From the NCBI GenBank assembly GCA_028819845.1, contig JAPPKS010000029.1:13332-77331 (forward strand): a DNA stretch of 64,000 bases. Reading direction: 5' to 3'. The notes under the pieces are model-generated. The model made no database searches, had not been told where the DNA came from, and saw only the letters and a list, made by a program, of their open reading frames with translations. Position 1 is the first letter of the stretch. Each line of letters starts with the position of its first letter. A program made the position numbers and the translations under genes. The stretch comes from Candidatus Poribacteria bacterium. Lineage in GTDB: Bacteria > Poribacteria > WGA-4E > PCPOR2b. Of the stretch, positions 43,901 through 53,651 are shown one piece after another.

Positions 43901-44893
43901 ATGAATTCAAAAAGCATCTTCGTGATGATTATCATTTTATCGGTTACGGGTTGGCTAACTAACTTGAGCGCATGGGGGGCGTGGACGGTCGTTCGAGATG
44001 ACGATTTTGCCCGCAACGACAGCATTGAGGGCGATCTCCAAGCTGCGTACTTTGTTGATGCGCATCACGGCTGGGCGGTGGGGTTTAAAGGGTTAATCTT
44101 GCACACAGCCGACGGTGGAGAAACATGGGTGAATCAGGCAATTGAGATGGAAGTTCCGATAGATTTTTGGAGCGTCTTTTTTCTCAATGAAAAAGTCGGT
44201 GTCGTCGTAGGTACCGGCGGCAGCATTTTTATGACAAAGGATGGCGGTAATTTGTGGGAGCGCAAGAACGTCGAAGGGATCAACCGGACTCGTCTGATAG
44301 ATATGTGGCTTATTGACGAACAGAGCGGGTTTGTTGTTGGCACTGACAATACGTTGCTCAAGACAACCGACGGCGGCGAAAATTGGACGGGAGACAGCGA
44401 TCGAGTGCGATTAGGTGAAACACGCAATCATCTTGAGAGCATTTATTTTGTGTCGACAACACACGGATGGATCGTGGGTTCCTTTGGGACAATTAAGCAT
44501 ACGGTTGACGGCGGTTCTACATGGGAAAATCAAACCTCCAACGTGGGTAACAACCTCATGGCGGTACATTTCATCAATGAAGACACAGGATGGATTGCTG
44601 GGCAGGAAGGTTTGATTCTCCACACGCAGGATGGCGGAGCGACTTGGAACCAGCAGGAAACTGATTCCTACGACAACCTACACGATGTCGGCTTCATTGA
44701 TAACCAGACCGGTTGGGCAGTGGGGGATTACGGCGCAATTCTTCACACGACCGATGGCGGACTAACATGGACCCCCGAAAAATCCGGCGTGTCCTCTTCT
44801 TCGCTTCGCGCACTGCATGCGGCGGATAAAGATAGCTGCTGGGCTTTCGGCGAATGGGGTTGGATTTTACGCCGTTTACCGCCAGGTGAATAA
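43901..44893 (+). CDS. YCF48-like (photosynthesis-system stability) beta-propeller protein
   Basis: 330 residues from the ATG at 43901 (AAAGGG upstream); a longer frame would spoil the signal peptide. A signal sequence at 1-27 ends LSAWGAW. The rest is about seven BNR/Asp-box-like blades with GLILHTADGGETWVN, FMTKDGGNLWE, LKTTDGGENW, IKHTVDGGSTWE, LILHTQDGGATWN and ILHTTDGGLTWTP. This is the YCF48/Ycf48-like repeat protein, here exported. In photosystem II it is an assembly factor; in this organism a role in envelope protein assembly or a ligand-binding role is only a guess. Confidence 0.85.
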   Translation: MNSKSIFVMIIILSVTGWLTNLSAWGAWTVVRDDDFARNDSIEGDLQAAYFVDAHHGWAVGFKGLILHTADGGETWVNQAIEMEVPIDFWSVFFLNEKVGVVVGTGGSIFMTKDGGNLWERKNVEGINRTRLIDMWLIDEQSGFVVGTDNTLLKTTDGGENWTGDSDRVRLGETRNHLESIYFVSTTHGWIVGSFGTIKHTVDGGSTWENQTSNVGNNLMAVHFINEDTGWIAGQEGLILHTQDGGATWNQQETDSYDNLHDVGFIDNQTGWAVGDYGAILHTTDGGLTWTPEKSGVSSSSLRALHAADKDSCWAFGEWGWILRRLPPGE

Positions 44894-44987
44894 GAGATGG
44901 GCGGCGAGGACGCAAAACTTCAACAGCTGCCTGTGCTGGGAAGCTAGGAGAAAACAGATACTAAATGATTGTATTTCGTGGGTAGGA

Positions 44988-45422
44988 TTAATACCGTTGA
45001 AGATTTGAATCTACTACCCTAGCCCACTCGTCGATTCCGCCAACCAAACTCTTGACGTTTTTGAATCCAAGTTGCTGCATTAGGCAAGCTGCGTCAAGAC
45101 TTCGCAGCCCTCGGTGGCAGTAAACGATAATCTCCGCGTAAGGATTGAGTTCGTTCACGCCTTGCGCCAACTCCCCAATTGGAAACCGCTTTGCGTCATT
45201 GAGATGGACGATTCGATATTCCCATTCCTCTCGGACATCCAACAGAACAATGGCCCTGCCTTCATCCATTAATCGTTTCAAGCGTTGCGGCGAGATAGAA
45301 TATTCAGCAGGATCAAAAGGCAGGATGGCGTCGTCCGTGCTCGGCGCAGCTTTAGGCAGGTGTTTTTTCTTGACGTACGTGTTTAAAAAAGTTTTAAATG
45401 TTGATTTAATGCTCTTCAGCAT
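44988..45422 (-). CDS. Rhodanese-like sulfurtransferase
   Basis: 144 residues with one rhodanese domain. The active-site loop is IVYCHRGLRS with the catalytic Cys near residue 102; VLLDVREEWEYRIVHLNDAKRFPIGEL and KSLVGGIDEWARVVD are the flanking family motifs. It may carry sulfur as a persulfide. The N-terminus (1-40) is basic and polar without a clear signal. It is not next to the cysteine operon. ATG start. Confidence 0.9.
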   Translation of the reverse strand: MLKSIKSTFKTFLNTYVKKKHLPKAAPSTDDAILPFDPAEYSISPQRLKRLMDEGRAIVLLDVREEWEYRIVHLNDAKRFPIGELAQGVNELNPYAEIIVYCHRGLRSLDAACLMQQLGFKNVKSLVGGIDEWARVVDSNLQRY

Positions 45423-45665
45423 AATTTTCTCTCATTAATACCGCAATACCGCAATCTACGATGTTTAATGCAATCCAAATGACTAAAGCAAGAATCAAGT
45501 TCAATCTGATGTAGAATTGCGGTTTAACTATTATTGTGATTATATGGAAATCGCCCCAGATATTAATCAAAAACGCACACAAATGTCAAGGGTTTGATTC
45601 ATGATATACCCGCGGCGTGGAATATGGAGCCGTGAGCGCCATTCCCTCCAGTCTAAATATCAGAT

Positions 45666-46856
45666 ATGAAATCCAATCGGTACAAAATTCTATATCTAGA
45701 TAATGGGGCCGGTATCGGCGGCGGGCAGCGCAGTCTACTGCTCCTGCTCAAGAAATTGGATAAGACGCGATTTACCCCAATTATTGGTTGTTTGCCGGAC
45801 AGTGCGCTCGCAGCTGAGGCGAGCGGGGCAGCGCAAAAAGTTGTACCGCTCAAGCTTCCAGAACCGCATGAAAAGGCGGATATTCACCATCGTTTCACAT
45901 TTGGCGACCTCATTGGCGATTTTAAGTATATTGCAGTGGTCATCCAACTGCTGCGGGTGATTAGAGAAAACCGCGTGAATCTCATCCATGCAAATTCCTT
46001 GGCAGCCGCTTTGATTGGCGGTGCCGCTGCGAAAATCATTGGTATACCCGTCATTATGCACAAAAGGTATGCCGCGTCGTATGGGCTATTAGATCGGATT
46101 GGGGAGAAGTTAGTTGACTGTGTTATACTTGTTTCAAGAGCAACCCGTTGGAATTTTGCAGCCAAATCCAAGCAGGCGCTCATTTATAATGGTGTTGGTC
46201 TAGAGGTGCCCCAAGCTTCAACGGCAGAGGTGAAAGTTGTGCGATCAGGTTTAAATCTCAGCAGTGATGACATATTGGCCGGGATAGTGACACGAATTAC
46301 ATTTGAGAAAGGCGTACATTTTTTGATTGAGGCGATGGCGAAATTCAAAAACCGGCGCCGAATCAAACTAATTATCGCAGGAAAACCGTACTTTCGGAAG
46401 GATTTTGAATACCTTGAACGCCTTAAAGCCCAAATAGGTAAATTAGGGCTGGCGGATTCCGTGATATTCACCGGGTTTCTGACTGATACGCGTGCGATAA
46501 TGGCGCTGCTTGATATGATTCTGCTCCCGTCCATTGTTGACGAAGCTTGTCCGCGCATGATTATTGAAGCAATGGCGGCTGGTAAACCTGTAATAACTAC
46601 TCCGCTTGGCGGCAGCAAAGAGTTGGTTACGCCAGACACCGGAATTTTCGTTCCGCCGGAAGATGCCAAAGCGTTAGCCGCAGCCATAACTCTGCTTGCG
46701 GATAATCGGCAACTTTCGAGGCGGATGGGAATCGCGGGGCGCGCAAGAGTGGAAAAACTATACAGCGCTGAAAAAAACACCCGATTGACTGAATTACTCT
46801 ATTCACGCTTGCTAAATCCCTCATCACCTTCGGAACAGAAGGTTAGTAGTTCATAA
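45666..46856 (+). CDS. Glycosyltransferase family 4 (GT-B fold)
   Basis: 396 residues. The acceptor domain opens KILYLDNGAGIGGGQRSLLLLLKKL, with the Gly-rich loop of GT4 proteins. The donor domain has GIVTRITFEKGVHFLIEAM, IFTGFLTDTRAIMALLD and the ExnE motif DEACPRMIIEAMAAGKPVITT, which binds the nucleotide sugar. It transfers a sugar, with retention, to an unknown acceptor in the envelope or glycan. ATG start. It is not in an obvious polysaccharide cluster; ComEA lies downstream beyond the repeat array. Confidence 0.9.
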   Translation: MKSNRYKILYLDNGAGIGGGQRSLLLLLKKLDKTRFTPIIGCLPDSALAAEASGAAQKVVPLKLPEPHEKADIHHRFTFGDLIGDFKYIAVVIQLLRVIRENRVNLIHANSLAAALIGGAAAKIIGIPVIMHKRYAASYGLLDRIGEKLVDCVILVSRATRWNFAAKSKQALIYNGVGLEVPQASTAEVKVVRSGLNLSSDDILAGIVTRITFEKGVHFLIEAMAKFKNRRRIKLIIAGKPYFRKDFEYLERLKAQIGKLGLADSVIFTGFLTDTRAIMALLDMILLPSIVDEACPRMIIEAMAAGKPVITTPLGGSKELVTPDTGIFVPPEDAKALAAAITLLADNRQLSRRMGIAGRARVEKLYSAEKNTRLTELLYSRLLNPSSPSEQKVSSS

Positions 46857-47563
46857 CAGCGTTGACGAGCGGTCAATCTCGCATCGAAATTAATGGCTCG
46901 AAGCGTAAATGGCCGCGACCTCGTTATCAGAACAATTTATGGAATTGAAGATTTGCGGCAGCCGGTTCTATAACCTGTAGGCAGGCTTCAGCGCCTGTTT
47001 GAATCATACGTGACACAGCCATTCTTGGGCGTTTGCGTTGCTAATGACCGTTGGAACTTCTATCGCGGGGGATTTGCTATCACTTCGCTATTCGTTCAGT
47101 TGTTCCTAATCAGCCGCTTGATCCCATCCAATACGATACTTCAGCGTTGTGCGGGTCAAGATTCCCCGCCTACGAGTCGTGGTTTCGCACGCGGAGTAGG
47201 ATTCCCCGCCTACGAGTCGTGGTTTCGCACGCGGAGTAGGATTCCCCGCCTTCGATGCGAGGTTTCGTACGCGGGGCAAGGAAGATCTCTATCGTACGGG
47301 AGTTACTATCGCCTTCGCTATTCGCTCAGTTGATTCTATTCAGTCGCTTGATCCCTGACTACGCAGGGTAGTGGCGTACTATATAATTATCGCCCGGCAG
47401 GGGCTATGGCAACTGATAGGTCGATATGGGCAACCACACAGGTTGCCCTTACAAAAGATGTATCCGATTTAAGGCCGGTCGCTATACACGCACCGCCCGT
47501 CTGAGGCTGTATAAAAGGAATTTTCAAACAGGTACTTAACCTGATAGGGCATTTAATTCAGAA
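46857..47563. repeat. Repeat region with 40-bp array (locus C) and REP-like palindromes
   Basis: About 700 bp with no gene. A GTAG-led palindrome lies at 46977-47000 (GTAGGCAGGCTTCAGCGCCTG). Three 40-bp units begin at 47160, 47200 and 47240 (GATTCCCCGCCTACGAGTCG, then TGGTTTCGCACGCGGAGTAG); the last is diverged. CAGCCGCTTGATCCC is at 47111-47125 and CAGTCGCTTGATCCC at 47341-47355. GGGCAACCACACAGGTTGCCC (47428-47448) and TTTTCAAACAGGTACTTA (47520-47537) follow. A copy of the window-edge repeat sits at 47305-47334. Confidence 0.8.
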
Positions 47564-48223
47564 ATGCACTTCCTCGACCAACAATACCGCAATGTCCTCA
47601 TCTTTTTAGTCGTCGTGATACTCGCGGGAAGCGGATACTGGATGCTCAAGCGTTTTAACCCAACGCTATTCCTTGGCGAGCCGGACTTCGTCGTCAATGA
47701 CGAAGGCGAATCATCGTCGGGGCAACCGAATCCAATTCCAACTGGTGAATCAGGCTCATCCGCGGAGATTGTAGTCCATGTGGCGGGCGCAGTTGAGTCG
47801 CCGGGAGTTTATCATCTTCAGGTCGGCTCACGCGTCGAAAAGGCTGTTGAGATAGCGGGCGGTGCAACCGAAAAGGCTGATATTCACAAACTAAACCTGG
47901 CTGCAAAAATCAGCGACGGCCAGCGAATCTATGTACCGGCATTGCGCCAGCTCTCGCCGCTGCCAGGCGGCGCAAACCAGTCGTTATCCGGTTCTCCCGC
48001 ATCTAATTCACCTATTTCCAATCAAGAATTGCTCATCGATCTCAATGTTGCTACACTTGAGCAATTACAAACGCTTCCGCGTATAGGGCCAGTAATGGCG
48101 CGGCGCATCATTGAATACCGAGAAACCAACGGCTCGTTTTCAAGCGTCGATGACCTCGTTAGGGTAAGAGGAATAGGAGACAAAACGCTGGAACAATTTC
48201 GACATCTTGTTGATGTCCGTTAG
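47564..48223 (+). CDS. comEA: ComEA-type DNA-binding competence protein
   Basis: 219 residues: one N-terminal membrane helix (12-30), an acidic linker, an SLBB domain (VHVAGAVESPGVYHLQVGSR, then AVEIAGGATEKAD; about 70-125), a second linker, and a C-terminal helix-hairpin-helix pair (LIDLNVATLEQLQTLPRIGPVMARRIIEYR with a VRGIGDKTLEQF hairpin). In Bacillus ComEA anchors incoming DNA at the membrane for uptake; the SLBB-HhH layout is the same. comEC and comEB are not in the window. ATG start without a strong ribosome binding site. Confidence 0.9.
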   Translation: MHFLDQQYRNVLIFLVVVILAGSGYWMLKRFNPTLFLGEPDFVVNDEGESSSGQPNPIPTGESGSSAEIVVHVAGAVESPGVYHLQVGSRVEKAVEIAGGATEKADIHKLNLAAKISDGQRIYVPALRQLSPLPGGANQSLSGSPASNSPISNQELLIDLNVATLEQLQTLPRIGPVMARRIIEYRETNGSFSSVDDLVRVRGIGDKTLEQFRHLVDVR

Positions 48224-48308
48224 GAAAAAAGTCAGGGAGGCAGTTGTAAGAAGGTGAGGTTTATACCCTTAGTTCCCCATCTTCTCTTAGAAGGTTAGCT
48301 AAGGTTGG

Positions 48309-48665
48309 CTATGGGTTGGATGTAGGTTCCGCAGTTTCTGCGGGCTGCGTGTCCGGTACCGCGCCGCTATCCATGGCTTCATCAATAATCTGTGTGAGGT
48401 GACGAATTGTTTCGGCGCATCGCCTCTGTTCGCCGTACATTTGTGCGGCGATATTCAGGGCTGCCATAGTTGCAACGCTGATAGTATCGTGACCTTTTTG
48501 GCGGAACTGCTGCATCATCCGATCCACGAATTCGGCAAGCGTGCGAATATCCGCTTCCGATAAATTATCAGTCTGCTTAATTGTGTATTGCGTGTTGAGA
48601 ATACTAACTTTAATTGATGAAGCAGACCGCGATGTTGTAGAAGGCGAGGAATCTGAAACTTTCAT
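48309..48665 (-). CDS. zapA: Cell division protein ZapA
   Basis: 118 residues from the ATG at 48665, which has AGGG upstream; a GTG six bases before is possible. A Ser-rich leader is followed by the ZapA core: IKVSILNTQYTIKQTDNLSEADIRTLAEFVDRMM, a dimerisation helix (ISVATMAALNIAAQMYGEQR) and a coiled coil. The end is a Pro/Thr-rich tail. ZapA cross-links FtsZ filaments at the division ring. It is 24 bp downstream of aroE and likely co-transcribed. Confidence 0.88.
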   Translation of the reverse strand: MKVSDSSPSTTSRSASSIKVSILNTQYTIKQTDNLSEADIRTLAEFVDRMMQQFRQKGHDTISVATMAALNIAAQMYGEQRRCAETIRHLTQIIDEAMDSGAVPDTQPAETAEPTSNP

Positions 48666-48689
48666 AATCACCCTGCATCTGAGAATATT

Positions 48690-49598
48690 TTACATTTGCC
48701 CCAATGCTTGCTGAAGTGTACGCCGCATTAATTCAATAGGCGGTGAAACTTGCGTCCATTTTTCAAATGCAATTGCCCCTTGGTAGAGGAGCATTCCGAG
48801 ACCGCCAATTGTATGGCAACCTTGCGTCATAGCCACTTTCAATAAGCGGGTTTCAGGAGGAGTATAGATTATGTCGTACACGATAGATTGGGGCGTTAAC
48901 CACTCGGGCCGTATCAAGAGTGGGCGTGTTATATCCATGCTTGCCGAGGCAGTGTTGACTATTAACTGACTCATCGACACAGTGTCTGGCAATCGCGCAT
49001 CGTCAAGTCCCATCCCGCGGATATCCACGCTTGTTTTGTCTGAGAGATCTGCAGCAAGTGCAACGGCTTTTGACGTGGTGCGATTGGCGATGACAATGGA
49101 TTGTAGTTTTTCACGGGCTAGTGCAACGGCGATTGCCCGTGCTGAACCACCCGCTCCAATCACCAAAGCAGAACCGTTTCGAGGCAGCTCATGCCCGGCA
49201 TGCTTCATCCCTTTCAGAAAGCCGGAGGCATCTGTATTCTCGCCGGTAATTTTTCCTTGTTCGAATATTAATGTGTTTGCTGCACCGATGAGTGCAGCTT
49301 CTTGAGAGATTTGGTCGAGGAATGGAATTACACGCTGTTTGTATGGAACTGTCACATTCACGCCGATTATACCGCACGCCTTAAACCCTTCAAGGGCAGC
49401 ACGCAAATCTGCCGGTCGAACGTGAAATGGGACGTAAACGTAATCCAGACCGACGTCCGAAAAGGCGGCATTGTGCATCTGCGGTGAGCAACTATGCTCG
49501 ACCGGATCGCCTATAACTCCAACGATTTTGGTTTTGCCTGTGATGTGTGACGCGTAATGATCCACTCTTTTGCGTGCATTGGTTTTCCATTTACGCAC
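48690..49598 (-). CDS. aroE: Shikimate dehydrogenase
   Basis: 302 residues; NADPH-linked reduction of 3-dehydroshikimate in aromatic amino acid synthesis. The substrate domain has VGVIGDPVEHSCSPQMHNAAF (Ser pair for shikimate), VNVTVPYKQRV with the catalytic Lys, and GENTDASGF with the catalytic Asp. The NADP domain has VIGAGGSARAIAVAL and the late GLGMLLYQGAIAFEKWT. The start is GTG with GGAAAG upstream; a GTG 11 codons later would also work. Its neighbours are zapA and the ferredoxin oxidoreductase gene. Confidence 0.95.
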   Translation of the reverse strand: MRKWKTNARKRVDHYASHITGKTKIVGVIGDPVEHSCSPQMHNAAFSDVGLDYVYVPFHVRPADLRAALEGFKACGIIGVNVTVPYKQRVIPFLDQISQEAALIGAANTLIFEQGKITGENTDASGFLKGMKHAGHELPRNGSALVIGAGGSARAIAVALAREKLQSIVIANRTTSKAVALAADLSDKTSVDIRGMGLDDARLPDTVSMSQLIVNTASASMDITRPLLIRPEWLTPQSIVYDIIYTPPETRLLKVAMTQGCHTIGGLGMLLYQGAIAFEKWTQVSPPIELMRRTLQQALGQM

Positions 49599-49760
49599 TG
49601 AAACTTTCCGCAGTAGAATAGTCCGTCCTACGATTTTAACTCATTATCTCCAGCGGTTTTCAGGTACTGTAAGCCAAGTCATTCGAAGATCCAAGGGTTC
49701 GTTTTTCCCATTTCGCACGATGCGTATGAATGCGCTTCTAACGCAAAGAAGTCATCGGAA

Positions 49761-52700
49761 TCAATTACGAATCTTCGATAACAACGCTTCAGCCTTATGT
49801 TTTGCGGTTTCCATCTTCGGGTAACGCACTTCTCGGTAGCCGCAAACGTCTTGAGGGACTTGGAGCGCACGAACGTGAGCATCGTAATCATTTGCATCTT
49901 TTGGGGCAAAGGTATCAACAACCTCAACGATATACCAATCTCGAAAGACTTTTTCCTTTGCATGCCACTGAGAAAGCCAACGTCTAAGGAACTTCATCCG
50001 TTTCATCAAATTCAGTTGCCAGTTCCGGGTGTTCATGTCCCACCTAATATCTTTGCCCATCACGGTGAAATGGGGGCGGTTAAGGTGAACATACTTAATC
50101 TTGTCTCCATTTGCTTCATCGACATTGTACTGCGCTTTGTCGCGTTTTAATTTATCCTCGCTAGTGAGCAGGTGAGCCACGTAAATTTCGTCTTTTATGA
50201 GCATCACCTTGTACAAGTTGTTGATTGCGGATTTGGTCGCTCGAAAACCCTCTGTACGACGATCCTTGGCATAGATATGCCGAATCTTTTCGGTGTAGCG
50301 GCGGGCGTAGTTCAGGTCTTCGAATTGAATCAGGTCGTATACCCGCAACGCCAAGCCGCGATTGGTCTTTTCATCTAATCCCATTGCTTCAACCGCTTCT
50401 TGAACCAATTTTTCATATTCACCTGCCAGGCCTTCGCCGCGCCATCTTTTCTCTAATATCTCGCACTTCTGCCGAAGTAACGATTTATACCCCTGCCGCT
50501 TTGGCGCCACTGCAAAGGCATCTGCATCTATCGCAATCCGCCTTCCTATGTCAAACGCGCGTTGATTGGATGCCAAATCAGATGGTTTTGCCACCCATGT
50601 CAACGCTGATTGAATGTGGTCTAGTTCGAGTGGAAGTTGTCCACGCTGGAATGCCACGCCTAGCAGCATGATGTTTGCGTAAAGATTGTTTCCCAGTAAT
50701 CTCTCAGAAACCTCAAATAAGTTCGCCCCGAAATATTCATCAGTTATGGTGTATGCCCGTATACTATTCTCCAAATCAGCGATTTCAAAACTGTCCTTGC
50801 CGATGAGCGTGGTTACGGTATCCGTTTTCGCGGTGTTTACGATAGCGGCCGTTAAATCCGGTGCGGCGACTCGAAAAGGGGCCTTTGCATCAATTCCGCG
50901 TACAGCCTCTAAAATGTCCAATCCTAACAGGAGATTTGCCTTGCCGTACGGGATGATTGGAGAAATCTGATTGTCGGTCTTTGAATAAGTCACATGCGCG
51001 TATACGCCGCCGTTGCGTATTGCCAAACCCTTTTTATCGCAGAACCGTACCTGATACCCTTGGGCGTATCCGGCGAGAACCAATATAGAGGAAATTGTAC
51101 CGATGCCCATACCGCCAACGCCCGCGGCGTAAACGCTCCACGTCCGATTGAAATCGCATAGTGACGACAGCGGCATCGGTTCGACCGCCGTGGGCGCAAC
51201 GCCCATCGGCATCTCTTCTTCGTGCGTTCTCAAATCTAGGTCCGCGTCAACCAAAACTTTCGGTGGACGCTTGCGCGTCACGATAACCTCTTCAAATGAG
51301 GGACATGCCCACTTGATTCGAGCGCATGCTCCGTCGGTCACACAGTTTGATGAATCAATGCCAATCTTTGGACCGTAATCAGTTTCATTGACCTTTAGGC
51401 CGGGACAACCTGTGGCTTTGGTACATTCCAGACAAAATTCGCAAACTTCCGGCGTGATATTGATGTGCTTCTCAACCTTCAAGAACCCTTTTTCTTTAAT
51501 TGTCTTGTGGTTTTCACGGCGCAAACGGCGATGATAAGTGATTCCGCACTCCTTATCCGCGATTACAATCTTAACGCCCGGATTGAGAATGGTGTCCTCA
51601 AGAAGCGCCTTGTATTTGACACGATCCTCAGGATCTGTTCGGACTATGAAGAGATTGGAACTCCCGCCTGCGAGTCCACGGGCTACCTTTTCGATGTCCT
51701 GAGCGAATGTCGGATTGCCGAGAATATCTTCCTCCCCCGCCGGCGTGGGTTGATGCCCTGTCATCGCGGTTGTCTGATTATCCAAGATAACATACGTAAT
51801 GTCTTGTCCATTCTTTATAGAATCGGAAATTGCCGACATCCCTCCGTGGAAAAAGGTGGAATCGCCCATAAAGACAATCTGCTTATTTTTAATGAACGAA
51901 TCAATTCCTGCTCCCGTACCGCCGCCCAACGCCATGGCTGATAGATTGTGCATGAGACGTGGAAAGGGTTCGTACTTTAGCATAGAATAGCAGCCGATGT
52001 CCCCATGAAAAACGAGATCTACAGGCGGCGAGGCGTGCTGTTTTTTCATGTAGTCGGCATCCATGAAGTGCTTGGTAATATCGAGAAAGACACTAGAAGA
52101 ATCGCGATGCGGACACCCCGGACAAAAAGTCGGCGTGCGCGCCGGAATTTGAACGTCATATGAATTGACTTGTTCAATTCGCTTTTCTTCACGCGAAAGC
52201 GCACCTTCAACCATGTGTATTTTCACGGGCGTACTTTCTTCCCGCCCTTGTAATCCTTTGGATGGTAAGGCGGAGTCTGTCCGCATCTTCCGCCGAAGCA
52301 GTGGAATCAACCGTTGAATCAGGATGGACGGATTGAGTCCTAGCGATTCGGGAATCCCGGGTAAATCGTTTGGGAATTGTTTGCCCCACACTTGTACATA
52401 CCTATCTATCTCGCCGCTTTGGTAGAGACCGCCGATGATTGCTTTGATATCCTTCTCTAGAAGCGGCCGCTTCTCCTCGACGACGTAAATCTCGCGGACA
52501 CTCGCCGAAAATTGGCGCACAATCTCTGTATCAACCGGATGCGTCAAACCGAGCTTAAGGATTGGAATTTGACCTTGGATTTCCAGCTCATGCAGCGCAT
52601 GTTCGAGATATGTGTAAGCCACTCCCGACGTGATGAAACCCATCTCGTGCTGGGTTCCGTTTAGATTATATATCTGATTTAGATTGCAGCGGCGCGCAGT

Positions 52701-53408
52701 CTCAATCGCATTGGGAAATCGCCTTTCTAGAGTTTCAATCTCAATCCGGGCACTATCGGGCGGTAAAACTACCCGGTTATCTATATTGATATCATCTGTA
52801 TTGAGCGTCGTGGTGTCATTCGCGTTGATGTCGGGGTAGCGGTTCGGATGAAGCTGAACATTTCCCCCGCCATCCGCCTGGTTCACTGTGACTAAGTAGG
52901 CTGTGTATAGGTTTGAATTTACGGAGAGTTCAAAGGCAACACGCAGCCAATCTTTCACTTCCTGAAATGTGCTCGGTTCCACGACTGGCGTATACAGATG
53001 GCGGGCTATAAAACGCGAATCCGCGGGTACTTGTGTACTGCTTGACGCCGGATCATCTCCGACGACGACAACAGCTCCACCCGTCGTTCCCGCTAAATTG
53101 CTAATAGCTAAGGCGTCAGACGCCACATGGAGTCCCACGCTCTTCATATAAGCGACAGCGCGGAGGTTCGCCATCTGTGATCCGTTAAGCCTCGCTACAC
53201 TGAGGGCTTCATTGTTTGCAATCTGCGCGACAATCCCGTGCTCCTTAAGTAGGTCGGCGTTCCGTCGAATGACTTCGAAAACATCGGCAAGTGGCGATCC
53301 GGGGTATCCTGTTAACAGGCTGACTCCGCTCTCTAACGCCCCTTTAATTAACAACTCACATCCTGTATAAACGTTCGAACCACTTTCCTGTATAAACCTT
53401 CTATCCAT
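49761..53408 (-). CDS. Fused indolepyruvate:ferredoxin oxidoreductase
   Basis: 1215 residues, so alpha and beta subunits plus an extra region are joined in one chain. The order is: POR N-terminal domain (GYPGSPLADVFEV; 1-250), domain II and a thiamine pyrophosphate-binding domain (TFCPGCPHRD, GDIGCYSML), an iron-sulfur segment near 670-720 (CEFCLECTKATGCPGL complete, the second site CVTDGACARIKWACP irregular), the gamma-type domain (GVGGMGIGTISSIL), and a C-terminal DUF6537 region. It decarboxylates aryl pyruvates from aromatic amino acids, passing electrons to ferredoxin. ATG with AGAAGG upstream. The paired ferredoxin is not adjacent. Confidence 0.93.
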   Translation of the reverse strand: MDRRFIQESGSNVYTGCELLIKGALESGVSLLTGYPGSPLADVFEVIRRNADLLKEHGIVAQIANNEALSVARLNGSQMANLRAVAYMKSVGLHVASDALAISNLAGTTGGAVVVVGDDPASSSTQVPADSRFIARHLYTPVVEPSTFQEVKDWLRVAFELSVNSNLYTAYLVTVNQADGGGNVQLHPNRYPDINANDTTTLNTDDINIDNRVVLPPDSARIEIETLERRFPNAIETARRCNLNQIYNLNGTQHEMGFITSGVAYTYLEHALHELEIQGQIPILKLGLTHPVDTEIVRQFSASVREIYVVEEKRPLLEKDIKAIIGGLYQSGEIDRYVQVWGKQFPNDLPGIPESLGLNPSILIQRLIPLLRRKMRTDSALPSKGLQGREESTPVKIHMVEGALSREEKRIEQVNSYDVQIPARTPTFCPGCPHRDSSSVFLDITKHFMDADYMKKQHASPPVDLVFHGDIGCYSMLKYEPFPRLMHNLSAMALGGGTGAGIDSFIKNKQIVFMGDSTFFHGGMSAISDSIKNGQDITYVILDNQTTAMTGHQPTPAGEEDILGNPTFAQDIEKVARGLAGGSSNLFIVRTDPEDRVKYKALLEDTILNPGVKIVIADKECGITYHRRLRRENHKTIKEKGFLKVEKHINITPEVCEFCLECTKATGCPGLKVNETDYGPKIGIDSSNCVTDGACARIKWACPSFEEVIVTRKRPPKVLVDADLDLRTHEEEMPMGVAPTAVEPMPLSSLCDFNRTWSVYAAGVGGMGIGTISSILVLAGYAQGYQVRFCDKKGLAIRNGGVYAHVTYSKTDNQISPIIPYGKANLLLGLDILEAVRGIDAKAPFRVAAPDLTAAIVNTAKTDTVTTLIGKDSFEIADLENSIRAYTITDEYFGANLFEVSERLLGNNLYANIMLLGVAFQRGQLPLELDHIQSALTWVAKPSDLASNQRAFDIGRRIAIDADAFAVAPKRQGYKSLLRQKCEILEKRWRGEGLAGEYEKLVQEAVEAMGLDEKTNRGLALRVYDLIQFEDLNYARRYTEKIRHIYAKDRRTEGFRATKSAINNLYKVMLIKDEIYVAHLLTSEDKLKRDKAQYNVDEANGDKIKYVHLNRPHFTVMGKDIRWDMNTRNWQLNLMKRMKFLRRWLSQWHAKEKVFRDWYIVEVVDTFAPKDANDYDAHVRALQVPQDVCGYREVRYPKMETAKHKAEALLSKIRN

Positions 53409-53651
53409 TTTTCATTTGCCTTCTAAACATATATCTACGGGGACTGAGTCCAACCCTCCGCGTTGAAAAACACGGATGCTTCCTTGCCTGCATTTCTATT
53501 TTGAAAAGATTCTTGAGATGTAAAACCGATTACTCAGCGTCCAGAGGCGCCCAATTCAGCCATTCGTTCTGTTATATCCGTAGTTTGATAAAAACTTCCA
53601 TTTGTCAACCATGTGATTCTCAAATTAGCTGCCGATAACGGCATTTTTGAC

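Noticed and set aside
47010-47333. Plus-strand frames over array C
   Set aside because: Pro/Arg/Tyr-rich readings of three repeat units with no start signals.
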